This document shows, one piece after another, positions 1 to 6,549 of a DNA stretch of 21,533 nt. Every line of letters begins with the position of its first letter. The stretch's first letter is position 1. Source of the DNA: Oscillospiraceae bacterium (GTDB lineage Bacteria; Bacillota; Clostridia; Oscillospirales; Ruminococcaceae); the NCBI GenBank assembly GCA_016297675.1, contig JAEDGE010000012.1:1-21533 (forward strand), in the 5' to 3' direction. A program made the position numbers and the translations under genes. The notes under the pieces were generated by a model. The model did no database searches, was not told where the DNA came from, and was given only the letters and a program-made list of their open reading frames with translations.

Positions 1-21
1 GTAGGTGCCGGCATCTTCTCT

Positions 22-57
22 GAGGCGAAACTTTTCCTGTTTCGCCTCTTTTGTTTT
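22..57 (+). terminator. Rho-independent terminator of a gene left of the window
   Basis: A perfect 10-bp stem (GAGGCGAAAC at 22-31 with its complement at 39-48) closes a 7-nt loop and runs straight into a T-rich tail. It must end a plus-strand transcript that lies mostly outside the window. Its tail overlaps the -35 box of the next promoter. Confidence 0.9.
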
Positions 58-85
58 GTCAAAAATATCTTAATTTATATATAAT
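56..85 (+). promoter_or_regulatory. Sigma-A-type promoter for the DUF4261 gene
   Basis: TTGTCA (56-61) and TATAAT (80-85) are separated by 18 bp. Transcription would start near position 92, leaving a leader of about 22 nt before the ATG at 114. This argues against any start codon upstream of the -10 box. Confidence 0.6.
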
Positions 86-113
86 CAAAAAGAAAAAGTA
101 CCTTGTGTTTGCA

Positions 114-917
114 ATGCAGCTGCTCATGAAAGAAAAGTGCAAAGTGCCTGATAGAGAAACAGCGATTGCAGTAATGAAGAAACACCTTGGCGATGACTTG
201 GATTTTAGTGATGATAAAGGGAACAGTATTATTTTTTCGGTAAATCAATATAAAATGACCTATGAAACGGGCACAATTGCACCGATATTGATGATTACAG
301 ATTGTTGTAAAACGGATCATGAAAAAATAGATGCATTTATCAGAAGTCAGATGTGGGCTTGCCCAGAACATGAGCAAATTTTATCGCAATGTAACTATCA
401 GGTTGTTGCAGTGGATATGCTTGCAGGCATGATGGATTATCGGGATCGTGCAGAAATGCTGATGAATTATATGGAAGCTTTGGTGGAATTGTATCCAACC
501 TGCGAAGCTGTATATATGAAAAATTCCGGAAAAATGTTTGCAGCAGATAAAATTCGCAATCATACGATTCCGAAAGAAGATCGATTTGTTTATTTTGCCG
601 TCAATGTTAGATTCTTTAATATACAGGATACAGATGATATGATTGTTGACACATTGGGAATGCATATGCTATCTCTGCCGGATTTACAGTATCATTTTCA
701 TGCGGTAGATCCCAATGCGGTGGTCAATCATGCTTACAATGTCCTCTCTTATCTGTTTGCAAACGGCAATCCCATTCAGGAGAATGACACCATAGATGGA
801 ATGATGGGGGAGCAGTGGCATTGTCACTATGAAGATGCACTCATACAGCCTGTAAGAGAAGTGATTGATATTGATATGAATGCGTTTGCATCGGGAAATC
901 GGGAGAATATGGAATAG
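114..917 (+). CDS. DUF4261 domain-containing protein of unknown function
   Basis: Protein of 267 residues from the ATG at 114. The C-terminal half has the features I associate with DUF4261: a conserved 'VRFFNI' strand, 'DTLGMHMLSLPDLQYHF', and a terminal 'YEDAL..PVREVIDID' segment. No signal peptide, membrane segment or catalytic motif is visible, so it is probably a soluble cytoplasmic protein. The open frame reaches back to a TTG at 51, but that lies in the upstream terminator tail and before the -10 box. The ATG at 126 is an alternative start; neither has a strong Shine-Dalgarno sequence (only a purine run at 91-98). It is transcribed alone, convergent with hydF, and shares a terminator with it. 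Family assignment is from memory of the pattern; biochemical function is unknown. Confidence 0.75.
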   Translation: MQLLMKEKCKVPDRETAIAVMKKHLGDDLDFSDDKGNSIIFSVNQYKMTYETGTIAPILMITDCCKTDHEKIDAFIRSQMWACPEHEQILSQCNYQVVAVDMLAGMMDYRDRAEMLMNYMEALVELYPTCEAVYMKNSGKMFAADKIRNHTIPKEDRFVYFAVNVRFFNIQDTDDMIVDTLGMHMLSLPDLQYHFHAVDPNAVVNHAYNVLSYLFANGNPIQENDTIDGMMGEQWHCHYEDALIQPVREVIDIDMNAFASGNRENME

Positions 918-930
918 CATATAAAAATAG

Positions 931-966
931 GAGCAGTTGCAAGGTAGGAAAGCAACTGCTCTTTTT
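931..966. terminator. Bidirectional terminator between the DUF4261 gene and hydF
   Basis: A perfect 10-bp stem (931-940 with 952-961) and an 11-nt loop are followed by five T on the plus strand. An A-rich run at 922-928 supplies the U-tract for the minus-strand transcript. It can therefore terminate both converging genes. Confidence 0.85.
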
Positions 967-969
967 GAT

Positions 970-2175
970 TCATCTTTCAAATAAATCTGGAAAAATGGAA
1001 AGGCTTCTCTGTAGAATGCCATTCATGTACGCAATCAGAATACCATAGTTGGTAAACGGCACGCCGGCTTCTTCCGCAAGCTGTTCTCGATACTGTACCA
1101 CACGAGGTTGCAACATACATCCGCCGCAATGCACCACCAATTTGTATGACTGTAAATCAGTTGGGAAAGATGCCCCAGAAGTCAGAGAAAAATCAAATGG
1201 TTTCTTTGTATAGGCTTGTATCCAGTTCGGCAGTTTTACTGCTCCAATGTCATTGCACTGCCGGTGATGGGTACAGCCCTCTGTAATCAGGATATGGTCA
1301 TGTTCTTGCAGTGTTTCCAGCGTTTTAGCTGCCAATGCTGCTTTTTGCAGCACGCCGTTATATCTGGCATACAAAATAGAAAAAGAAGTCATTGCAATTT
1401 CCGGCGGAACAATAGAATTTACTTCTGCAAACGCCTGACTGTCTGTTACCACCAGCTTCGGCGGCTGTTTCAGATTTTGCAGCAGAAAGGAAAGCTGTGC
1501 CGGCTGTACCACCAGACAAATTGCCTCTTTGTCTAAGATTGAACGAATTGCCTGTACCTGCGGTAAAATCATACGCCCTTTTGGGGCAGATGCATCAATG
1601 GGTGTCACCAGAACGACAACATCTTCTTTTTGCACGAAATCACCGAGCAGAGAATGTTCTGTTTCTGGTGTCTGTCTTTGATAAGTGGCAGCGAGTCGTT
1701 CTTTCAGCTTTTGGATTTGAAAACCCGTTTTCGCACTGACTGCAATGGCAGATGCAGGAAGCCATTCCGGCATGGTCACATCACATTTATTATACACTTC
1801 TACAAAAGGAATGTGCTGTTTTTGCAGCGTGGTTTCCAGTTCTTGTTCTAATTCTGTTTTTCCTTCCATGCTGTCGATGACAATTACTGCCAAATCAGTA
1901 CGCTGTAACATTTCCTGCGTCTTTTGAATCCGCAGCGTACCCAATTCGCCCGTATCATCCAATCCCGGTGTATCAATCATCACCACTGCCCCCAGCGGCA
2001 GCAGTTCCATAGCTTTTCGGACGGGGTCGGTAGTCGTTCCTTTGACCGGCGATACAATGGACATGGTTTGGTTGGTAATGGCATTCACTAAACTGGATTT
2101 TCCGGCATTGCGTCTGCCGAAAAAGACAATGTGAATTCGGTCAGCACTGGGGGTTTCGTTGCGTGTCGCTTCCAT
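970..2175 (-). CDS. hydF: [FeFe]-hydrogenase H-cluster maturation GTPase HydF
   Basis: HydF is the scaffold on which the 2Fe subcluster is assembled before transfer to the apo-hydrogenase; it acts in the cytoplasm. The protein has 401 residues, normal for the family. The N-terminal GTPase domain shows the P-loop GRRNAGKS (20-27), then DTPG, NKCD and a G5 SAK motif. The C-terminal [4Fe-4S] site is visible as C301-x-H303 and H349-C350-x2-C353, matching the HydF signature. The start ATG at 2173-2175 is preceded by a strong AAAGGAG ribosome binding site. It lies 12 bp behind hydG on the same strand and is almost certainly cotranscribed from the hydG promoter; no promoter is seen in the gap. The third maturase, hydE, and a hydrogenase gene are not in the window. 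Confidence 0.95.
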   Translation of the reverse strand: MEATRNETPSADRIHIVFFGRRNAGKSSLVNAITNQTMSIVSPVKGTTTDPVRKAMELLPLGAVVMIDTPGLDDTGELGTLRIQKTQEMLQRTDLAVIVIDSMEGKTELEQELETTLQKQHIPFVEVYNKCDVTMPEWLPASAIAVSAKTGFQIQKLKERLAATYQRQTPETEHSLLGDFVQKEDVVVLVTPIDASAPKGRMILPQVQAIRSILDKEAICLVVQPAQLSFLLQNLKQPPKLVVTDSQAFAEVNSIVPPEIAMTSFSILYARYNGVLQKAALAAKTLETLQEHDHILITEGCTHHRQCNDIGAVKLPNWIQAYTKKPFDFSLTSGASFPTDLQSYKLVVHCGGCMLQPRVVQYREQLAEEAGVPFTNYGILIAYMNGILQRSLSIFPDLFER

Positions 2176-2187
2176 AAGTGTCTCCTT

Positions 2188-3606
2188 TCAGAATCGAAAA
2201 TCTCGTTTTCCCTCTGTCATTTCTGCAATGTGTGCTGCTGCAATCGCACGCACTTTTTCATTGGGAATATTTTGCAGTTCTTTTTGAATCAGAACTTTTC
2301 CGATGGTACGAGTTTCCGGTTTTGCATAATCTTCTAAATATTCATTCAGTGTCATCAATGCATTGGGATGGCAACAGTTTTGAATCTGTCCGCTTTTACA
2401 GAGTGCCATAAATCGGTCGCCAGTTCTGCCTTCTCGATAACAAGCAGTACAAAAACTTGGGATATACCCCAGCTCCATCAGCCAGCGTACCACTTCATCC
2501 AATGTTCGCTGGTCGCTGACATCAAACTGGGCAGAATTTTCTTCTTCTGGTTCGGGCGTGTCATAGCCGCCCACACTGGTGCAGGATGCTCCACTGATTT
2601 GGGAAATGCCCAGCTGTAATGCCCGTTCCCGAACGGTTTTTCCCTCTCTGGTGGAGATAATCATGCCGGTATAGGGGACAGCGATTCGCAGAACGGTGCA
2701 GATTTTGAAGAACGTTTCATCATCAATGCTGTTGTCAAATGCCGTGGGGTCAATATCATCAGCATGTTTAATTCTTGGAACACTGATGGTATGCGGACCA
2801 ACCCCATAAGTGGCTTCCAGATGTTCTGCGTGCATGAGCAGACCGACAAGTTCATAGGGGTAGGTCTGCAACCCAAACAGGACACCCAGCCCGACATCAT
2901 CAATGCCGCCTTGCATGGCACGATCCATGGCTTCGGTATGATAAGCATAATCATGTTTTGGACCTGCCGGATGCAGTTTTTCATATTGTTCTTTGTGATA
3001 GGTTTCCTGAAAGAGAATATAGGTGCCGATTCCGGCATCATGCAGTTTTCGGTAGTTCTCCACTGTCGTTGCTGCAATGTTGACATTCACACGCCGAATG
3101 GATCCATTTTTATGCTGAATGCCATAGATGGTTTGAATGGATTCTAAAATATATTCGATTGGATTGTGGAGAGGATCTTCTCCAGCTTCCAGAGCCAGCC
3201 GCTTGTGTCCCATATCCTGTAGAGCAATCACTTCTTTTTTGATTTCTTCTTGTGTGAGCTTTTTCCGGCAGATATGCTTGTTTTTAACATGATACGGACA
3301 GTAGACACAGCTATTTACACAATAATTAGAGAGGTAGAGCGGTGCGAATAAAACAATCCGCTTTCCGTAGTAGTCCAGCTTGATTTTTTCTGCCAGTTGA
3401 TAAAGTTCGTTCCAGATGGTTGCATCCGGACAAGCAAGCAGAACAGATGCTTCCCGATGGTTCAGTCCTTTTTGTTGTTTTGCTTTTTCTAAAATCTCCT
3501 GTATGAGCGGAAAATTTGTCCGATTTTCCTGTGCATACGAGAGGGTTTTCAGGATTTCTTCATGACAGAGAAATTCTGCTGCTTTTGTGGAATTGGGAAG
3601 ATACAT
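2188..3606 (-). CDS. hydG: [FeFe]-hydrogenase maturase HydG (radical SAM tyrosine lyase)
   Basis: HydG splits tyrosine to supply the CO and CN ligands (as an Fe(CO)2CN synthon) for the H-cluster. The radical-SAM cluster ligands are C96-x3-C100-x2-C103. The second, auxiliary cluster motif typical of HydG is present near the C-terminus as C386-x2-C389-x22-C412. From the ATG at 3604-3606 the protein has 472 residues, the usual size. The open frame continues upstream to 3750, but that extension would contain the promoter; a GAAGGA ribosome binding site lies just before the chosen ATG. It is the first gene of a two-gene hydG-hydF operon, divergent from the first cellulase gene. Both cluster motifs are intact, so activity is expected. 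Confidence 0.95.
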   Translation of the reverse strand: MYLPNSTKAAEFLCHEEILKTLSYAQENRTNFPLIQEILEKAKQQKGLNHREASVLLACPDATIWNELYQLAEKIKLDYYGKRIVLFAPLYLSNYCVNSCVYCPYHVKNKHICRKKLTQEEIKKEVIALQDMGHKRLALEAGEDPLHNPIEYILESIQTIYGIQHKNGSIRRVNVNIAATTVENYRKLHDAGIGTYILFQETYHKEQYEKLHPAGPKHDYAYHTEAMDRAMQGGIDDVGLGVLFGLQTYPYELVGLLMHAEHLEATYGVGPHTISVPRIKHADDIDPTAFDNSIDDETFFKICTVLRIAVPYTGMIISTREGKTVRERALQLGISQISGASCTSVGGYDTPEPEEENSAQFDVSDQRTLDEVVRWLMELGYIPSFCTACYREGRTGDRFMALCKSGQIQNCCHPNALMTLNEYLEDYAKPETRTIGKVLIQKELQNIPNEKVRAIAAAHIAEMTEGKRDFRF

Positions 3607-3660
3607 GGTTCCTTCGTCACCTTTTTCAATGAATTCAGTCGGTTTCCAGACTGTAATTTT

Positions 3661-3689
3661 ATTATAGCATGCCCGTTTTTCTTTGTCAA
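3661..3689 (-). promoter_or_regulatory. Perfect consensus sigma-A promoter for hydGF
   Basis: Read on the minus strand: TTGACA (3689-3684), exactly 17 bp, then TATAAT (3666-3661). Both hexamers are full consensus. Transcription would start near 3654, giving a leader of about 48 nt to the hydG ATG. Confidence 0.85.
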
Positions 3690-3702
3690 TGCACTGCATT
3701 CT

Positions 3703-3718
3703 CAATTGCAAACAATTG
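3703..3718. promoter_or_regulatory. CAATTG-4-CAATTG candidate operator in the divergent region
   Basis: Two copies of the palindromic hexamer CAATTG (3703-3708 and 3713-3718) are separated by CAAA, giving a 10-bp repeat period. The element lies between the divergent hydG and cellulase promoters, 13 bp upstream of the hydG -35 box. No regulator is identified. Confidence 0.35.
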
Positions 3719-3767
3719 GAAATCCCAGTTTCATCCATCTCATGAATCAAAATTTATAAAAAATTAG

Positions 3768-3796
3768 TTGACATTTTATAGTGATTATGGTATAAT
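3768..3796 (+). promoter_or_regulatory. Perfect consensus sigma-A promoter for the first GH9 gene
   Basis: TTGACA (3768-3773), 17 bp, TATAAT (3791-3796). Predicted transcription start is near 3803, about 44 nt before the ATG at 3847. Confidence 0.85.
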
Positions 3797-3811
3797 ACAA
3801 AAAACATATGC

Positions 3812-3833
3812 ACAAATAATTTGTTAAATTTGT
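3812..3833. promoter_or_regulatory. ACAAAT/ATTTGT dyad in the cellulase leader
   Basis: ACAAAT (3812-3817), one base, ATTTGT (3819-3824), then a third half-site ATTTGT at 3828-3833. It covers roughly +10 to +31 of the transcript, just before the ribosome binding site at 3834-3840. It could be an operator or a weak leader hairpin. Confidence 0.3.
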
Positions 3834-3846
3834 AGAAAGGGTGTTT

Positions 3847-6381
3847 ATGATGAAGTTGAAAAAGAAAGTACATCGTTTGGTTGCAGGAATTGCCGCCGTT
3901 GTCGTGACAGCTGCTGCCGTTACGGTATCTGTTCCAACATTGACCACAAATGCAGATTCCGATTTGGGGCTGGACAATTACGCAAAGCTGCTGCAATATT
4001 CTCTGTATTTTTATGATGCGAATATGTGTGGCGATGATGTTGGAGAAAGCAGTGCCTTTAGTTGGAGAGATGACTGCCATACGGGAAATGTCGTATCTGG
4101 TGGATTCCACGATGCAGGTGACCACATTCAGTGCGGTTTAACCACTGGTTTTACTGCTTCTACAATGGGCTGGATGTACTATGAATATGGAGAGCAGTTT
4201 GACAAGACTGGTACCACACAGCATTATAGGGTTCTGATGGATCGTTTTTGCAAGCTGTTTAAGGATTCCACAACCTTGTCTTCAGATGGAGAAGTGACCT
4301 CTTTGGTCTATGAGATGGGGGATGATGGAAAGGATCATAGTCAATGGATGCCGCCAGAACAGATGGATAGTTTTGGAAACGATGAAACCTATTCTACTGC
4401 AAGCGGTGCAAGCAACGTAGCGGCACAGTATGCTGCTGCATTGGCACAAAATTATATCAATTTTGGCAATGAGGAAGATCTGAAGTATGCAACCGCTTTG
4501 TATAATTTTGCTACAAAATATCGAAAAGTCACATATGAACAGAGTACCTATTCCGAACAGTTTGAAAATTGTCAGGATGACATTTCGTGGGCTGCTGGCT
4601 GGATGTATCTGGCGACACAGGAAGACAGCTATCTTCAGGAAAATGCAAAGTACACCAGTTGCAGTTCCAACTGGACGGATGACTATTTTTATGGAAATGT
4701 AAAACTTGGTGCTGCCATTATCAATGCAGAAATCACAGGAAACTGGAGCTACATCACCAATTATATCGACCAGAAAGTCAATGCGAACCAGAATCAATAC
4801 TATGTCATGAATTCCTGGGGCAGTGCAAGACACAATACGCTGATGCAAATTTGTGCAATGGTGACCACAAAATATCAGGAACAGTCGGGAAAAGATTATT
4901 CAGAATGGTGCAAAAAACAGATGAATATGATTCTCGGTGACAACAATGCAAATGTTTGTCTGGTTGTTGGATACAATGAACGTTCTGCAACTTCTCCGCA
5001 TCATCGTGCTGCTTCCAATCTCAAGAGTGGTTCATTTGATGGATGGAGTGCATTTAACAACTGGAATGGCGATTACGCTTCCAGCGGTGGACATGTATTA
5101 TATGGTGCGTTGTGTGGCGGCCCTGGAAACACCGATTTTACGACTTATCAGCATAGTGCAAAAGATGCCACTTCCAACGAAGTCGCACTGGATTATCAGG
5201 TTGGTCTGGTCGGTGCCGCAGCAGGTCTGTATGCATATTATAACACAGGCAGTGTCGTTGCAGAAATCGGGGACGAAGTGACGGTTTATCCGGATGAAGT
5301 GGCAGTTGCAAACGGCGGAACGATTACTACCACGACAACAGAAACAACAACGACAACAACGACCACAGAAACCACTACAACAACTACCACCACGCCTGCT
5401 ATCTTATACGGTGATGTCAATGGAGATGGTTGGATTGATGACACGGATGCTAATGATCTTATGAATTATGTGATGTTCGGTGTTGGTTTGGACAATATGG
5501 AAGCTGCAGACGTAAACGTAGACGGTGCTGTGGATATTTTTGATGTTATGATATTGTCGCGCTATTTAGCTGGTGTGATTGAACTTCCGTGTACAGATAA
5601 AGATGAAACATGGGATCCTGCTACCATTTCTATTGCCCCACTGCAAACGGAGTATACCGTTGCTGCAGACAATGATGGCACAGCAAGATTGGATTTCTAT
5701 GTTTCTGCAGAAGAGGCAGTGGATATTTATGCACTTTCTTTCGATGTTACAACAGATTTGCCAATTTTAGATATCGATTCGTCTGATCTTTCTTATAATG
5801 TAGGAGCTTGGAAAGAGGTGTATCCTGACAATTCGTTTGCACTTTTTTCCAATGGCATCTCAAAATTGCAGATTCCTACAGAAAAAGAGTTGCTGTTTAC
5901 GCTTATAGTGGATACCAGTTCCATGAGGACTTATGATTCTTATACAATTCAGATAGAAAATGTAGTTGCCGGAAACCAGTATGCACAGCAGGCACCGGTG
6001 GAAACAACTGGTATGAAACTCTATCTGGCAAAAGCCACCACCAGTCAGACTACCACAACAACGACTACCACAACAACGACTACCACTACTACAGAAGTAT
6101 CTACCACGACCGAGACAGAAACAACTGTAAGTACCGAAACCACAATCTCTCCAACAATTATCTATGGAGATGTGAACACAGATGGCGTTGTGGATTTGCG
6201 GGATTCCATTGTTTTGAATAAATATCTGGCAAATATACAGGAACTAACAGATCAGCAGAAGCTTTCTGCAAACTGCTATACGGCAGACGCTACGCCTAAT
6301 ATTGATGAGAATGATGTCGATGCTTTGGTACAGTTCGTCATTTTAAAAATTAAGGTGCTTCCGGTTACAGTCGCAGAATAA
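3847..6381 (+). CDS. Secreted GH9 cellulase: GH9-dockerin-cohesin-like-dockerin
   Basis: Predicted endoglucanase of family GH9 cutting beta-1,4-glucan outside the cell. Residues 1-36 are a signal peptide (basic start, Ala/Val core, likely cleavage after TTNA). The GH9 domain spans about 37-480 with the DAGD motif (D89, D92), SPHHRAAS near 384-390 and the catalytic-acid motif NEVALDY (E445). Then: threonine linker 494-516; dockerin 1 at 519-582, with two Ca-binding repeats (DVNGDG, DVNVDG); a beta-rich domain at 592-728 resembling the cohesin fold; a second threonine linker 731-768; dockerin 2 at 770-841, whose first repeat is canonical (DVNTDG) and second degenerate. The start at 3847 (or ATG 3850) follows AGAAAGG; the GTG at 3841 is too close to it. 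No carbohydrate-binding module was recognised. GH9 and dockerins are secure; the cohesin-like call is an inference from strand pattern. Confidence 0.92.
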   Translation: MMKLKKKVHRLVAGIAAVVVTAAAVTVSVPTLTTNADSDLGLDNYAKLLQYSLYFYDANMCGDDVGESSAFSWRDDCHTGNVVSGGFHDAGDHIQCGLTTGFTASTMGWMYYEYGEQFDKTGTTQHYRVLMDRFCKLFKDSTTLSSDGEVTSLVYEMGDDGKDHSQWMPPEQMDSFGNDETYSTASGASNVAAQYAAALAQNYINFGNEEDLKYATALYNFATKYRKVTYEQSTYSEQFENCQDDISWAAGWMYLATQEDSYLQENAKYTSCSSNWTDDYFYGNVKLGAAIINAEITGNWSYITNYIDQKVNANQNQYYVMNSWGSARHNTLMQICAMVTTKYQEQSGKDYSEWCKKQMNMILGDNNANVCLVVGYNERSATSPHHRAASNLKSGSFDGWSAFNNWNGDYASSGGHVLYGALCGGPGNTDFTTYQHSAKDATSNEVALDYQVGLVGAAAGLYAYYNTGSVVAEIGDEVTVYPDEVAVANGGTITTTTTETTTTTTTTETTTTTTTTPAILYGDVNGDGWIDDTDANDLMNYVMFGVGLDNMEAADVNVDGAVDIFDVMILSRYLAGVIELPCTDKDETWDPATISIAPLQTEYTVAADNDGTARLDFYVSAEEAVDIYALSFDVTTDLPILDIDSSDLSYNVGAWKEVYPDNSFALFSNGISKLQIPTEKELLFTLIVDTSSMRTYDSYTIQIENVVAGNQYAQQAPVETTGMKLYLAKATTSQTTTTTTTTTTTTTTTEVSTTTETETTVSTETTISPTIIYGDVNTDGVVDLRDSIVLNKYLANIQELTDQQKLSANCYTADATPNIDENDVDALVQFVILKIKVLPVTVAE
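5326..5394 (+). repeat. ACN-codon repeat encoding threonine linker 1
   Basis: About 23 codons, nearly all ACN (Thr) with a few GAA (Glu). All four Thr codons are mixed, suggesting selection on the peptide rather than a recent pure triplet expansion. Separates GH9 from dockerin 1. Confidence 0.9.
6037..6150 (+). repeat. ACN-codon repeat encoding threonine linker 2
   Basis: About 38 codons dominated by Thr, with Glu, Ser and Val interspersed toward the end. It separates the cohesin-like domain from dockerin 2 in the first GH9 protein. Confidence 0.9.
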
Positions 6382-6410
6382 TCAGGTTTCCAATCCGAAA
6401 AATCATATCG

Positions 6411-6443
6411 CCGCACAATTCTGAAAGGGATTGTGCGGTTTTT
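6411..6443 (+). terminator. Rho-independent terminator of the first GH9 gene
   Basis: A perfect 9-bp stem (CCGCACAAT at 6411-6419 with 6430-6438) and 10-nt loop run into TTTTT (6439-6443). An upstream CCGAAAAA (6395-6402) can pair with the T-tail TTTTTCGG (6439-6446) across an internal bulge. Confidence 0.88.
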
Positions 6444-6459
6444 CGGCATTTTTCCCTAA

Positions 6460-6473
6460 TGAGAACGTTTACA
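6460..6473 (+). promoter_or_regulatory. Candidate catabolite-response element (cre) upstream of the LRR-dockerin gene
   Basis: TGAGAACGTTTACA matches the Firmicute CcpA cre consensus TGWAARCGYTWNCW at 13 of 14 positions, the exception being G for A at position 4. It ends 8 bp before the -35 box. Carbon-source control by a LacI/CcpA-family protein is an inference. Confidence 0.45.
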
Positions 6474-6481
6474 ATTTCTGC

Positions 6482-6510
6482 TTTACATTCTGCCAATTTT
6501 CTTGTATAAT
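6482..6510 (+). promoter_or_regulatory. Sigma-A promoter for the LRR-dockerin gene
   Basis: TTTACA (6482-6487), 17 bp, TATAAT (6505-6510). Start near 6517, leader about 33 nt. The box lies inside the longest open frame (from 6502), showing that the ATG at 6550 is the real start. Confidence 0.75.
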
Positions 6511-6549
6511 AGAACAAGAAGGGATGCTTTTTGTGAAGGGAGAAGTTTT

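Noticed and set aside
3607..3750. 48-codon N-terminal extension of hydG
   Set aside because: The extension contains the consensus promoter; the ATG at 3606 has a good ribosome binding site and gives the normal HydG length.
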